Assembly (NCBI GenBank): GCA_026391805.1
Contig: JAPLDJ010000012.1
Coordinates: 214,143-278,142, forward strand
DNA length: 64,000 nucleotides
Reading direction: 5' to 3'
Origin: Bacteroidota bacterium
Lineage (GTDB): Bacteria > Bacteroidota > Bacteroidia > Bacteroidales > FEN-979
How positions within the stretch are numbered: the first letter of the stretch is position 1; each line of letters opens with the position of its first letter. The notes below the pieces were generated by a model, which saw nothing but the letters and a program-made list of their open reading frames with translations, was not told the origin of the DNA and searched no databases. Shown here one piece after another: positions 43,581 through 52,568 of the stretch. The translations under genes and the position numbers were made by a program.

Positions 43581-45530
43581 CTACTGCGCAACAACCTTGA
43601 ACTCCGTCCGGCGGTTGTTGGCGCGGCCTTGTTCGGTCTCGTTGGTGTCGATGGGGCGGGTAAGACCGAACCCTGCATAGGTCAGTCGCTCTTTTGCGAT
43701 CCCGTTCTGGATGAGGTAATCATACACCGCCAGCGCACGGTTTTTTGACAGCATCAGGTTGTGTTCGGCAGTCCCCTGGTTGTCGGTATGGCCGCTGATC
43801 TCAATAAGGATCGCAGGATTATTCTTTAACAACTGCAGGAGTTTTGCAAGCTCTGTCATCGATTCCGGTTTGAGATCAAATTTATCGGTATCAAAGAAGA
43901 TGTTCTTCAGGATGACGGTCTCCCCCACCCTGATGGGCTGCAGGGGAACATTGTAGATAAAGGGTTTCGACTTTGAATGTTCCCCGCGCAGCTCAAAGTG
44001 ATCGGAATAGAAGAGGTAACCCGGCCGGGAGACATTCAATCCATATTCTTTTTCTGTCGGAAGGGAAAGAAGGAACTCTCCTGTTACAGGGTCTGAGGCA
44101 GACCTGGAAACGATTTTACCGGAAGAAAGGTCAACCAGTTCAAATGTGGCTTCAAGCCGTTTGCTGGTCTCCTTATCGAAGACAATACCTTTAAAATAGG
44201 TGACCATGACCGGCTGCGCCTCTTTGTATAATTTGAAGGCATAGATATCCATCCCGCCTTTTCCGCCCAGCTTGTCGCTCGAGATATAGGCCATGTCGCC
44301 CCGCGCATTCACAACAAGTGTGATCTCATCGGCGTAAGAATTGATCGGGTAACCCATATCCACTGCCTTTGACCAGTTGCCATCCGGATCGTTCCTGGAA
44401 AAATAAAGATCAAATCCGCCCATTCCCTGGTGCCCTCTCGACGAGAAATACAAGGTGCGGTTATCGGGATGGATGAACGGAGCCATTTCTTCCAGCGGGG
44501 AATTGACGGAATCGCCAAGATTTACAGGAACAGACCAGGTACCATCATGCTGGAGCTCTGTTCTCCAGATATCGGAACTGCCTTTTCCTCCCGGTCTCTT
44601 ACTTGCAAAGTAGAGGGTTTTTCCGTCTGAGGAAAAGGATGGCTGTGAATCCCAGGTGCCTGAATTTACAGTAGCACCCAGGTTTTCCGGCTCCGACCAG
44701 GTGCCTCCCGTATTCCTTGACCAGTAGATGTCGCAGCTGCCCTGGCCATCTTCCCGGTTGCAGGCGGCAAAAAAGATGTACTTCCCGTCGGGTGAAATGC
44801 ACAGCGCCCCCTCATTGTCGATCGTGTTGACAGGAGGTCCCAGGTTTTTCGCTTTATTCCAGGTGCTGTCAATCTTTACAGCACGGTAAAAATCTTCATT
44901 GAATTCGGTATAATGACCTTCCGGGTTTTTCGACCTGGGAAGCTTCCGCGTAAAATAGAGTTGCTGCTCGTCGGCTGTGATGGCATTCACATAATCATCA
45001 TAGGGTGAATTGATGCTGTCGCCGAGATTTACGGGTTTGAACGGCACCGGGTTGGCCAGGGCATGAATCCCGAAAACACAGGACTGAATGTTCCGTTTTG
45101 CCTTTGCCTGTTTCTCTTTCGGCTGATCAGGGTATTCCAGGTATTTCCCGTAGTCGTTCTTCGCATCGGCATAGCGGCCGCTGATCAGTTCCACACTGGC
45201 AACAATGAAATATAAGTTCGGGGAGTAATCCGGGTTGGCTTCGATGGCTTTTTTGTACTGGACAATAGCTTCCTGGGGGCGCTGTTGTTCCGACTGGATA
45301 TCCCCTTTCAGGATATAGGCTTCAACGAAAAAATGATCTTCCTCAGTGGCACGGTCCAGGAGCCTGAGGGCTTTCTCAAATTCTCTCTTCTGGTAAAGAT
45401 CTGAAGCATCGTTGAACATCGCAACGGCTTTCTTAGACTTCGTGGAAAGCGGGGCAAACTGGGCGATGGTGGCTCCGTTAAACAGGAAAAGAAGCAGAAA
45501 AGTGACCAGAAAGATATATTTCGTTTTCAT
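43581..45530 (-). CDS. OmpA-family protein with TPR, WD40-like propeller and CRD (PorE-like)
   Basis: 649 residues. A signal peptide is followed by tetratricopeptide repeats (about 33-130), five to six PD40/WD40-like blades (SPDGKYIFFA, SSDGKTLYFASKRPGG, HPDNRTLYFSSRGHQGMGG; about 180-420), a carboxypeptidase-regulatory-like domain (FKGIVFDKETSKRLEA; about 440-525) and an OmpA C-terminal peptidoglycan-binding domain (EISGHTDNQGTAEHN; about 535-649). This order matches PorE of the T9SS, although Bacteroidota encode several such paralogs. It would anchor an outer-membrane assembly to peptidoglycan. Confidence 0.85.
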   Translation of the reverse strand: MKTKYIFLVTFLLLFLFNGATIAQFAPLSTKSKKAVAMFNDASDLYQKREFEKALRLLDRATEEDHFFVEAYILKGDIQSEQQRPQEAIVQYKKAIEANPDYSPNLYFIVASVELISGRYADAKNDYGKYLEYPDQPKEKQAKAKRNIQSCVFGIHALANPVPFKPVNLGDSINSPYDDYVNAITADEQQLYFTRKLPRSKNPEGHYTEFNEDFYRAVKIDSTWNKAKNLGPPVNTIDNEGALCISPDGKYIFFAACNREDGQGSCDIYWSRNTGGTWSEPENLGATVNSGTWDSQPSFSSDGKTLYFASKRPGGKGSSDIWRTELQHDGTWSVPVNLGDSVNSPLEEMAPFIHPDNRTLYFSSRGHQGMGGFDLYFSRNDPDGNWSKAVDMGYPINSYADEITLVVNARGDMAYISSDKLGGKGGMDIYAFKLYKEAQPVMVTYFKGIVFDKETSKRLEATFELVDLSSGKIVSRSASDPVTGEFLLSLPTEKEYGLNVSRPGYLFYSDHFELRGEHSKSKPFIYNVPLQPIRVGETVILKNIFFDTDKFDLKPESMTELAKLLQLLKNNPAILIEISGHTDNQGTAEHNLMLSKNRALAVYDYLIQNGIAKERLTYAGFGLTRPIDTNETEQGRANNRRTEFKVVAQ

Positions 45531-45859
45531 CGGTTCTGATGCTGGATGCTGGATGCTGGATTAAAATTACCTATAATCTATGTTTTTTCACGTATCATGT
45601 TTTCCATTTTCCATTCTCCACTTTCCTTTTTCTTTTATTCGCCACAGATTTCACACCTGCCTGCCTGCCTCGCCGGCAGGCGGGCCGCAGGCAGGGATTT
45701 CACAGATTGCACAGATTAAGGCACAGATTAATATTTTCCGAATTTGCGGTCAATCCACCTCATCCCCCGGCCCCTTCTCCTGAAGGAGAAGGGGAGTGCT
45801 TTTCGATTCTCCATCCTCCATTCTCCGTCTTCCGATCTCAGACCTCCGATTCACAGAAG
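45531..45859. repeat. Repeat-filled intergenic region: GATGCTG array, 58-bp palindromic element, hairpin
   Basis: Contents: GATGCTG heptamers x3 (45538-45562); ttccatttt/ttctcc units (about 45600-45630); a GC-rich palindromic element at 45642-45699 that recurs exactly inverted at 58233-58290; CACAGATT units (about 45700-45732); and a perfect hairpin with 10-bp arms ccccttctcc and loop tgaa (45771-45794). No gene is seen. Confidence 0.8.
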
Positions 45860-46492
45860 TCACGGAATTCGCATATATTTATGGCTCTGCAACGAGATTC
45901 TCCACTGCGGATGATGCTGAATATATTCAACGATGGCCGGGATCATGACCTCGCGCCGGCTCCATTCGGGCTGAAGAAAAAGGATGCAGCCTGAAGATAC
46001 CTGGCTTGCATTTTCTTCCGCCCAGCTGAAATCTTCCGGATCTTCGACGATTACTTTCAGTTCATTTGCCAGCAGGAGGATCTCAGGAAGCGGCGCAGCA
46101 TCTATCTTCGGCGAAAGGCAGATCCAGTCCCATGTCCCGCTGAGCGTTGATGATCCTGATGTTTCCAGGAATGTACTGATCCCTTCCCGGTGAAGTCCGT
46201 CGCATAAATAATCAAGGTTATAGAGAAGGGGTTCTCCGCCTGTTATCACGATCGATTTGGCAACACAGGCAGCGGCATTGCGGATAATCTCATCGGCAGA
46301 AACAAGTGGAAACTTATCCGCGTTCCACGATTCCTTGATGTCGCACCAGTGGCAGCCTACATCACAACCGCCGATCCGGGCAAACCAGGCAGCCTTGCCG
46401 GTATGAAAACCTTCGCCCTGGAGTGAATAGAATTCCTCCATGAGGGGAAGCAGTTTCCCGTCATTCAACAGTATTTCCTGTTCGCGGTCCAA
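45860..46492 (-). CDS. queE: 7-carboxy-7-deazaguanine synthase (radical SAM)
   Basis: 210 residues, starting with TTG at 46492; an internal ATG (MEEFYSLQGEGFHTG) is a possible later start. The radical SAM cluster is CDVGCHWCD (C-x3-C-x2-C), preceded by the family motif QGEGFHTGKAAWFARIGG, with ITGGEPLLY downstream. QueE makes CDG for queuosine and other deazapurines. No other queuosine genes are in the window. It is three bases from folD and forms an ffh-folD-queE run on the minus strand. Confidence 0.93.
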   Translation of the reverse strand: MDREQEILLNDGKLLPLMEEFYSLQGEGFHTGKAAWFARIGGCDVGCHWCDIKESWNADKFPLVSADEIIRNAAACVAKSIVITGGEPLLYNLDYLCDGLHREGISTFLETSGSSTLSGTWDWICLSPKIDAAPLPEILLLANELKVIVEDPEDFSWAEENASQVSSGCILFLQPEWSRREVMIPAIVEYIQHHPQWRISLQSHKYMRIP

Positions 46493-46495
46493 TTG

Positions 46496-47380
46496 TCAGT
46501 ATTGAATTTCTTTCTTTGCAGCCCTGAGTGTATTCAGAAGAAGCGAAACACGGGTCATCGGACCGATACCGCCGGGAACCGGCGTGATGAAACTACATTT
46601 TTTGGCTACCTCGTCAAACTTTACGTCTCCGATCAGCCTGTATCCTGTTTTCGTTTCCGTGCTCGGGATGCGGTGAATACCTACATCCACAACCACTGCA
46701 TCCTTTTTGACCATGTCTGCGGTAACAAATCCCTGTTTGCCCATGGCCACTATGAGGATATCTGCCGAGGCAGCAACCGCTTTGATATCCGGAGTATAGC
46801 TGTGGCAAAGGGTAACGGTTGCATTCCCGGTCTTGTTTTTCCGGGAAAGAAGGATGCTGACCGGGGTTCCGACGATGTTGCTCCTGCCGAGGACCACACA
46901 ATGTTTTCCTTCCGTCCCGATGCCGTATTCTTCCAGCAGCGTAACGATCCCGTAAGGCGTTGCAGGCAGGTAGGAAGGCATGTTCAGCACCATCCGGCCC
47001 ACATTCACGGGATGAAATCCATCCACATCCTTGGCCGGATCAATGCTTTCGATGATCGCCCTTTCATCAATGTGCTTCGGAAGCGGCAGCTGGACGATAA
47101 ACCCGTCGACCTCCGGATCTTCATTCAGAAACCGGATCACCTCAAGAAGTTTGCGCTGGGAAATGGATTCTTCGTATTTATAAACGGAGGAAATGAATCC
47201 GACCTCCTTGCAGTCTTTTTCCTTGGATGCCACATAGGTCTGGCTTGCAGGATCTTCCCCGACAAGCACCGCAGCCAGGTGAGGCGTGTTTTTGCCTGCA
47301 TCCAGCATCGTTGTTTTGACTTCAGCCGCAATCCGGGCTTTGATCTTTTCCGCGGTCAACTTTCCATCGAGAAGCTGCAT
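46496..47380 (-). CDS. folD: Bifunctional methylenetetrahydrofolate dehydrogenase / methenyl-THF cyclohydrolase
   Basis: 294 residues. The catalytic Lys lies in YVASKEKDCKE, QLPLPKHID is the substrate motif and VVLGRSNIVGTPVS the NADP-binding loop; PVPGGIGPMT is near the C-terminus. It interconverts methylene-, methenyl- and formyl-tetrahydrofolate for one-carbon metabolism. It is 11 bases downstream of ffh and three upstream of queE. Confidence 0.97.
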   Translation of the reverse strand: MQLLDGKLTAEKIKARIAAEVKTTMLDAGKNTPHLAAVLVGEDPASQTYVASKEKDCKEVGFISSVYKYEESISQRKLLEVIRFLNEDPEVDGFIVQLPLPKHIDERAIIESIDPAKDVDGFHPVNVGRMVLNMPSYLPATPYGIVTLLEEYGIGTEGKHCVVLGRSNIVGTPVSILLSRKNKTGNATVTLCHSYTPDIKAVAASADILIVAMGKQGFVTADMVKKDAVVVDVGIHRIPSTETKTGYRLIGDVKFDEVAKKCSFITPVPGGIGPMTRVSLLLNTLRAAKKEIQY

Positions 47381-47391
47381 GGTTTCTTCGG

Positions 47392-48729
47392 TTAATTCAT
47401 AGTTCTCATGTTCCGCATTACATTCGCCATTCCCCTGCCTTTGCTGGCAGTGACCATTTTCATCATGCGGCGCGTATCGTCAAATTGTTTGATGAGGCGG
47501 TTGACTTCCTGGATGGTGGTTCCGCTGCCGGAAGCGATGCGCTTCCTGCGGCTCCCATTGATGATCACGGGGTTGTCACGTTCTTCCGGCGTCATTGAAT
47601 GGATGATTGCCTCGATGCCTTTGAATGCATTGTCGTCGATGTCGAGGTCTTTGATGGCCTTTCCCATTCCGGGAAGCATCCCCATCAGGTCCTTGACATT
47701 CCCCATTTTCTTGATCTGTTTTATCTGGGAAAGAAAATCATTGAAGTTGAACTGGTTCTTGGCGATCTTTTTCTGAAGCTTTTGCGCTTCCACCTCATCG
47801 AATTGCTCCTGTGCCCGTTCCACGAGCGAAACGATGTCGCCCATGCCCAGGATCCGGTCGGCCATTCGCTCGGGGTAGAAGACATCGATGGCCTCCATTT
47901 TTTCTCCGATGCCGACAAATTTTATCGGTTTATCTACAACTGCCTTTATTGTAAGCGCAGCTCCTCCCCTTGTATCTCCATCCAGCTTGGTAAGGATCAC
48001 ACCTTCGTAATCCAGCCGTTCGTTGAACGCTTTGGCAGTATTAACTGCATCCTGGCCCGTCATGGAATCGACCACGAACAGCGTTTCATGAGGGTTCACA
48101 GCTTTTTTGATGGCTGCGATCTCATTCATCATCTCCTCGTCGATGGCAAGGCGTCCGGCGGTATCGATGATCACAACATTGAAGCCGCGGTCTTTTGCGC
48201 TGGAAAGGGCATGTTTGGCGATCTTCACTGGATCCTTGCTCTCTTCTTCCGTATAAACTTCAACACCGATCTGTTCTCCAAGCACCCTGAGCTGTTCGAT
48301 GGCAGCCGGACGATAGATATCGCCTGCCACCAGCATCGGGCTTTTTCCCTTCTTGGTCTTCAGATAATTGGCAAGTTTTGCTGAAAAGGTGGTCTTTCCG
48401 GAACCCTGCAACCCCGCGATCAGGATGACGGCAGGATCGCCTTTAAGGTTAAGGTCGGTCTTCATACCGCCCATCAGGCCGGTCAGTTCATCGTGCACGA
48501 TCTTCACCATAAGCTGTGCCGGGGAAACCGCAGTAAGCACATTCTGCCCCAGGGCTTTCTCCTTGACCTGGTCGGTAAACTGTTTTGCAATCTTAAAGCT
48601 GACGTCGGCATCGAGCAATGCCTTCCTGACATCTTTCAGGGTTTCGGCCACATTGATCTCCGTGATATGCCCCTGGCCTTTCAGAACTTTGAATGCCCTG
48701 TCGAGTTTGTCGGTCAATCCTTCAAACAT
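47392..48729 (-). CDS. ffh: Signal recognition particle protein Ffh
   Basis: 445 residues. The N domain (1-90) is followed by a GTPase with G1 GLQGSGKTTFSAKL, DTAGRLAIDEE, and TKLDGDTRGGAAL. The methionine-rich M domain (about 300-445) carries the RNA-binding motif near RKRIASGSGTTIQEVNRL. It binds signal peptides with 4.5S RNA and docks to FtsY. First gene of the ffh-folD-queE run, with a -7 box 43 bases upstream. Confidence 0.97.
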   Translation of the reverse strand: MFEGLTDKLDRAFKVLKGQGHITEINVAETLKDVRKALLDADVSFKIAKQFTDQVKEKALGQNVLTAVSPAQLMVKIVHDELTGLMGGMKTDLNLKGDPAVILIAGLQGSGKTTFSAKLANYLKTKKGKSPMLVAGDIYRPAAIEQLRVLGEQIGVEVYTEEESKDPVKIAKHALSSAKDRGFNVVIIDTAGRLAIDEEMMNEIAAIKKAVNPHETLFVVDSMTGQDAVNTAKAFNERLDYEGVILTKLDGDTRGGAALTIKAVVDKPIKFVGIGEKMEAIDVFYPERMADRILGMGDIVSLVERAQEQFDEVEAQKLQKKIAKNQFNFNDFLSQIKQIKKMGNVKDLMGMLPGMGKAIKDLDIDDNAFKGIEAIIHSMTPEERDNPVIINGSRRKRIASGSGTTIQEVNRLIKQFDDTRRMMKMVTASKGRGMANVMRNMRTMN

Positions 48730-49069
48730 AGTCTTCTCCTATAATAATTTTATCATCAATTTTACTAGGTGCAAAAATACGAAATTAATCGGTTCTGCTG
48801 TGCATCCTTTCCGAATTGGCAGGGAGGATAAAATGTACCGTTAAGGTTAGATTTCACCCAGATAAATTAAAAAAGTTTTACAAGCAGTTCATTTTATTCG
48901 TATATTTATTCCCGAATTCAGATGTGCATTTTGTATTGGAATTTCATTTATCATCTTTGATAACTTGAAAAGTCCATTCAGGATTGTATTATATTTTATG
49001 ATTATTTTTTTTCTAAAGAAAATCATGTAGTTTTGTCTAAACATTCATTATTAATTAAAAAAGAAAATT
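48730..49069. other. AT-rich divergent promoter region between ffh and the Asp-box gene
   Basis: Minus strand: TATTTTTG (complement of 48772-48779) for ffh. Plus strand: TAGTTTTG at 49028-49035 for the gene at 49070. No gene, tRNA or hairpin of note is seen in the rest (48800-49020), which is simply AT-rich. Confidence 0.6.
49028..49035 (+). promoter_or_regulatory. -7 box of the first Asp-box paralog
   Basis: TAGTTTTG, 34 bases before the ATG. The surrounding sequence (catgta, then aaacattcattatt) is shared with the second paralog's leader at 50787-50826. Confidence 0.6.
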
Positions 49070-50638
49070 ATGAAAAAAGCGCTACTCACTTTTACGGTCA
49101 TCCTGGGGTTTTCACTGGGCACGTTTGCTCAGACCTGGCTCCCGGTTAATTCAAACTTTGCTTCCGGCCAGGGTGTCGGACAGATTTCCATCGGCATGAA
49201 CAACCCGGATGCACTCTGGGCACTTGCGATCAATGCTGCCGGAAACATCGTGGATGCATATACAAAATCAACCGATGGTGGCCTGACATGGACCGATGGG
49301 ACCTTCAGTGCAGGTACAGGATTGTCACAATTATTTGCCATTGACGAAAACACCTGCTTTGCTGTTTTCAACACCGGAGCCAGCCAGGGTATCTATAAAA
49401 CCACCAACGGCGGAACCTCCTGGGCCAAGCAAGGTACCGCATTCGGATCATCATCCTTTGCCGATGCCCTCCATTTCTTCGATATCAATCATGGTGTTGC
49501 TGTGGGAGACCCGGTTGCCGGTGAGTTTGAAATCTACACTACCTCAGATGGCGGAACAACATGGAACGTTGTTCCCGGAGCCAATATTCCTAATCCTTCC
49601 TCTACAGGAGAATATGGAATTACAGGGGATATCAGCGGTTTCGGCAGCAAATTTGTCTGGTTCGGCACCAATGAAGGAAGGATCTTCCGGTCAACCGATA
49701 AAGGATTGACCTGGGCAGTAACGCTTACGCCCTTTGGAAATGTAGAAGTAATTGCACCTGAATTTGCTGACTCAGTGAACGGGATCGCTTACCGTTCTTA
49801 CCTGAACATGGGAATAGAGCCCACGCTGAATATTACTACAGATGGAGGGGTTACCTTCAATTCTGTGGATGTCTCCGGTACGATGTACGCCCGTTTCTTC
49901 TCGCATATCCCCGGGACGCACACCTACGTGGGCTCCTCTGCCGATGCAACGAACGGTATGGGTATCTCTGTCAGCAGTGATGGAGGACATAACTGGAGCG
50001 TAATAACTGCCGATTCCGGGTTCCTTGCCAATGCATGGGTCAATGGTACCACAGGCTGGGCAGGTGCATATGCAACCACGAAATCCCCGATGTCAACCGG
50101 AGGGATGTACATTTATAACGGCGCTGGTTTTTCTCCCCCAACGGTTGATTTTTCAGCAAGTTCAACTGCTATCGCCCTTGGCGGTTCGGTTGATTTTACC
50201 AACAGCTGCACAGGCGCCACCACCTACCTCTGGACTTTCGAGAATGCCATTCCTCCGACATCAACAAATCCAAACCCGACCGGTGTTACATGGAATTTTC
50301 CCGGCACCTATGATGTGACCCTGGCGGCTACAGGCACATTTGGAACTACAACACTTACAAAAACAAACTACATCTATGTGGGTGGCGTAGGCGTTGATGA
50401 ACAAAAGACCGGCGGTATAAGCATCTTCCCGAACCCGGTAAAAGATGCAATGACGATTCAGTCTGCCAGTGATATCAGCGAAATACAGCTGATCAACATT
50501 GCAGGACAGGTCGTGCTTCGCCAGCAGGTCAATGCAAAATCAGCCACGGTGAATACTTCCGGACTCAGTTCCGGTGTTTATAACCTGAAAGCTGTGACCG
50601 GAAACAGCACGATTAATAAGAAGATCGTTATCGAATAA
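49070..50638 (+). CDS. Secreted Asp-box (BNR) repeat protein with PKD and T9SS sorting domains, paralog 1
   Basis: 522 residues. A signal peptide (LLTFTVILGFSLGTFA) precedes a beta-propeller with Asp-box motifs of the type S-x-DGG-x-T-W (KSTDGGLTW, KTTNGGTSW, TTSDGGTTW, RSTDKGLTW, SSDGGHNW; about 40-350). A PKD-like domain (about 362-440) and a type A sorting domain (IFPNPVKD; about 448-522) follow. Such propellers are found in sialidases and photosystem assembly factors, but no catalytic residues are evident. It is delivered to the surface by the T9SS. A near copy follows 190 bases downstream. Confidence 0.9.
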   Translation: MKKALLTFTVILGFSLGTFAQTWLPVNSNFASGQGVGQISIGMNNPDALWALAINAAGNIVDAYTKSTDGGLTWTDGTFSAGTGLSQLFAIDENTCFAVFNTGASQGIYKTTNGGTSWAKQGTAFGSSSFADALHFFDINHGVAVGDPVAGEFEIYTTSDGGTTWNVVPGANIPNPSSTGEYGITGDISGFGSKFVWFGTNEGRIFRSTDKGLTWAVTLTPFGNVEVIAPEFADSVNGIAYRSYLNMGIEPTLNITTDGGVTFNSVDVSGTMYARFFSHIPGTHTYVGSSADATNGMGISVSSDGGHNWSVITADSGFLANAWVNGTTGWAGAYATTKSPMSTGGMYIYNGAGFSPPTVDFSASSTAIALGGSVDFTNSCTGATTYLWTFENAIPPTSTNPNPTGVTWNFPGTYDVTLAATGTFGTTTLTKTNYIYVGGVGVDEQKTGGISIFPNPVKDAMTIQSASDISEIQLINIAGQVVLRQQVNAKSATVNTSGLSSGVYNLKAVTGNSTINKKIVIE

Positions 50639-50679
50639 CCTCTGATAGGAGGGAATGAAATTCCTAGGCGGAATTTCAG

Positions 50680-50711
50680 GAAGCTGTCCTTTGCGGACAG
50701 CTTCTTTTTTT
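50680..50711 (+). terminator. Rho-independent terminator of paralog 1
   Basis: Stem aagctgtcc/ggacagctt with loop tttgc (50681-50703), followed by a T-run, 42 bases after the stop codon. Confidence 0.9.
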
Positions 50712-50789
50712 GCCCAAAAAAAATCAACCGCCAGAAAAATTTTTTTGCTTTTTTTTTCACACCTCATGATTTATTTCAGAAATATCATG

Positions 50790-50797
50790 TAAGTTTG
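50790..50797 (+). promoter_or_regulatory. -7 box of the second Asp-box paralog
   Basis: TAAGTTTG, 34 bases before the ATG, the same distance as in paralog 1. The leader sequence after it (aaacattcattatt) is almost identical to that at 49040. Confidence 0.6.
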
Positions 50798-50831
50798 TGA
50801 AAACATTCATTATTCATCTAAAAAAATCATT

Positions 50832-52415
50832 ATGAAAAAAGCGTTACTTTTCATTGTTGCCTTCGTGGCATTATCCTTTTATGCCAATGCCCAATGGGTT
50901 GAACAGGCAACCGGGTTCACCAATCCTTCAAGGGGTATCAAGTACATGAATGTGGTTGACTCCAGCATTGTCTGGGCTACAGCCTATGATGGTGTGACCA
51001 CCACAAACTACATCCAGGAATTCACAAAGACACTCAATGGCGGTGCCTTATGGACCCCCGGGGTGATCAATGCCTGTTCCGGAATGGAACCCGCCATGAT
51101 CTTTGCAATCAGCGGACTGAAGGCTTATTGCCCAATGTACAGGCAGACCGGAACCAATCCGCAGGGAATCTATGTTACAACCGACGGCGGATTAACATGG
51201 ACCCGCCAGACCACGGCATTGTTCAGCAACGGATCTTCGTTCCCGGACTGTATTCATTTCTTTGATGCCAACAATGGCTGGTGCATGGGAGACCCGATCA
51301 GCGGAGATTTTGAAATGTACACTACTCCGGACGGCGGAACGACATGGACTGTTGTTCCCGGAGCCAATATCCCGAACCCGGTTTCCGGCGAATTCGGAGT
51401 GGTTGGCTATTATGACAATGTGAATGATACGATCTGGTTCGGAACCAACAAAGGCCGCATTTACAAGAGTATCGACAAGGGTTTCAACTGGACCGTTGCT
51501 GCGATCCCTGTCACAGGATGGAACGCCAAATATGTTGATGTGAGATTCATTGACAAAACCAATGGCATCGCACAGGACAAGAGTGCAGCCACTACCGGCG
51601 CTCTGGTTGAATCGCATGACGGTGGCGCCACATGGGCTGCCATTACACCTACAGGAAACGTCTTTACCAACGATTATACAGATGTTCCCGGCACAGCCAA
51701 CACCTATGTTTCAACCGGTGCAGCAACCGGCGCAACCGGTGTGACCTATACCTTTGACGGCGGACATACATGGAACGATTTTGCTTCCACGATCGGAACT
51801 CAGTTCCTGGCCACCCGCTGGTACAGCAGCTCCATCGGATGGGCAGGCGCATTCAATACAGATGCAGCAACCGGAGGAATGTACAGGTGGGTCGGTGGCC
51901 CGCTGGAACCGCCCGTTGCAGCCTTCTCATCACCCGACACGCTGCTTGAGCTGGGAGGTTCAGCTACTTTCACCGACGAATCGACCGGTAATCCGACCAC
52001 CTACCATTGGACTTTCCAGGGCGGCACACCGCCATCATCCAATGTGAAAAACCCGCCGCCGGTCACCTATAGTGTCCCCGGCTGGCATGACGTTGCCCTG
52101 ACCGTCACAAATGATTTTGGCACCAACACAATGACCAAGACCAGTTATGTTTATGTAGGCGGCGTTGGCATCAATGAGCTCAGCCAGAATCAGGTGACCG
52201 TTTTCCCGAATCCGGTGAAAAATGTCATGACCGTTCAGTCCGGTAGTACCATCCGTGAGATCCGTATTTACAATATTGCCGGACAGGTTGTGCTCACACA
52301 GACCTGCCAGGCTAAATCAGTCACCGTTAATACGAGCGGACTGACTTCGGGCATTTATAACCTGACAACTGTGAATGAAAAAGGCACGGTTAACACCAAG
52401 ATTGTCATTCAATAA
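50832..52415 (+). CDS. Secreted Asp-box (BNR) repeat protein with PKD and T9SS sorting domains, paralog 2
   Basis: 527 residues with the same layout as the preceding gene: signal peptide (LLFIVAFVALSFYANA), Asp-box propeller (TTDGGLTW, TTPDGGTTW, KSIDKGFNW, ESHDGGATW, TFDGGHTW), PKD domain (about 360-440), conserved YVYVGGVGINE linker and a sorting domain with VFPNPVKN. Leader, signal peptide and CTD are the most similar parts, indicating tandem duplication including the promoter. It has its own terminator. Function is unknown; no catalytic site is seen. Confidence 0.9.
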   Translation: MKKALLFIVAFVALSFYANAQWVEQATGFTNPSRGIKYMNVVDSSIVWATAYDGVTTTNYIQEFTKTLNGGALWTPGVINACSGMEPAMIFAISGLKAYCPMYRQTGTNPQGIYVTTDGGLTWTRQTTALFSNGSSFPDCIHFFDANNGWCMGDPISGDFEMYTTPDGGTTWTVVPGANIPNPVSGEFGVVGYYDNVNDTIWFGTNKGRIYKSIDKGFNWTVAAIPVTGWNAKYVDVRFIDKTNGIAQDKSAATTGALVESHDGGATWAAITPTGNVFTNDYTDVPGTANTYVSTGAATGATGVTYTFDGGHTWNDFASTIGTQFLATRWYSSSIGWAGAFNTDAATGGMYRWVGGPLEPPVAAFSSPDTLLELGGSATFTDESTGNPTTYHWTFQGGTPPSSNVKNPPPVTYSVPGWHDVALTVTNDFGTNTMTKTSYVYVGGVGINELSQNQVTVFPNPVKNVMTVQSGSTIREIRIYNIAGQVVLTQTCQAKSVTVNTSGLTSGIYNLTTVNEKGTVNTKIVIQ

Positions 52416-52457
52416 CACGCTCAGCTCCGGAATGGCCTATATTCCGATGAGTTCAGG

Positions 52458-52491
52458 AGAAGCCGTCCCAAAAGGGCGGCTTCTTTTTTTT
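52458..52491 (+). terminator. Rho-independent terminator of paralog 2
   Basis: Arms gaagccgtccc and gggcggcttc pair around aaaa (52459-52483), followed by eight T residues. Confidence 0.9.
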
Positions 52492-52530
52492 CCTTATTTT
52501 AAAGATAAATGCGTCATATTATAATTTTTT

Positions 52531-52538
52531 TATATTTG
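52531..52538 (+). promoter_or_regulatory. -7 box of the respiratory locus
   Basis: TATATTTG, 30 bases before the ATG of the 4Fe-4S protein. A -33 TTTG is not evident in the AT-rich DNA upstream. Confidence 0.55.
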
Positions 52539-52568
52539 CATATAAGATAAACGGAATAGGTCTGAACT

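Noticed and set aside
46493..47395. A 300-codon plus-strand frame opposite folD
   Set aside because: Covers folD almost exactly in the antisense phase; folD motifs are intact and explain the sequence.
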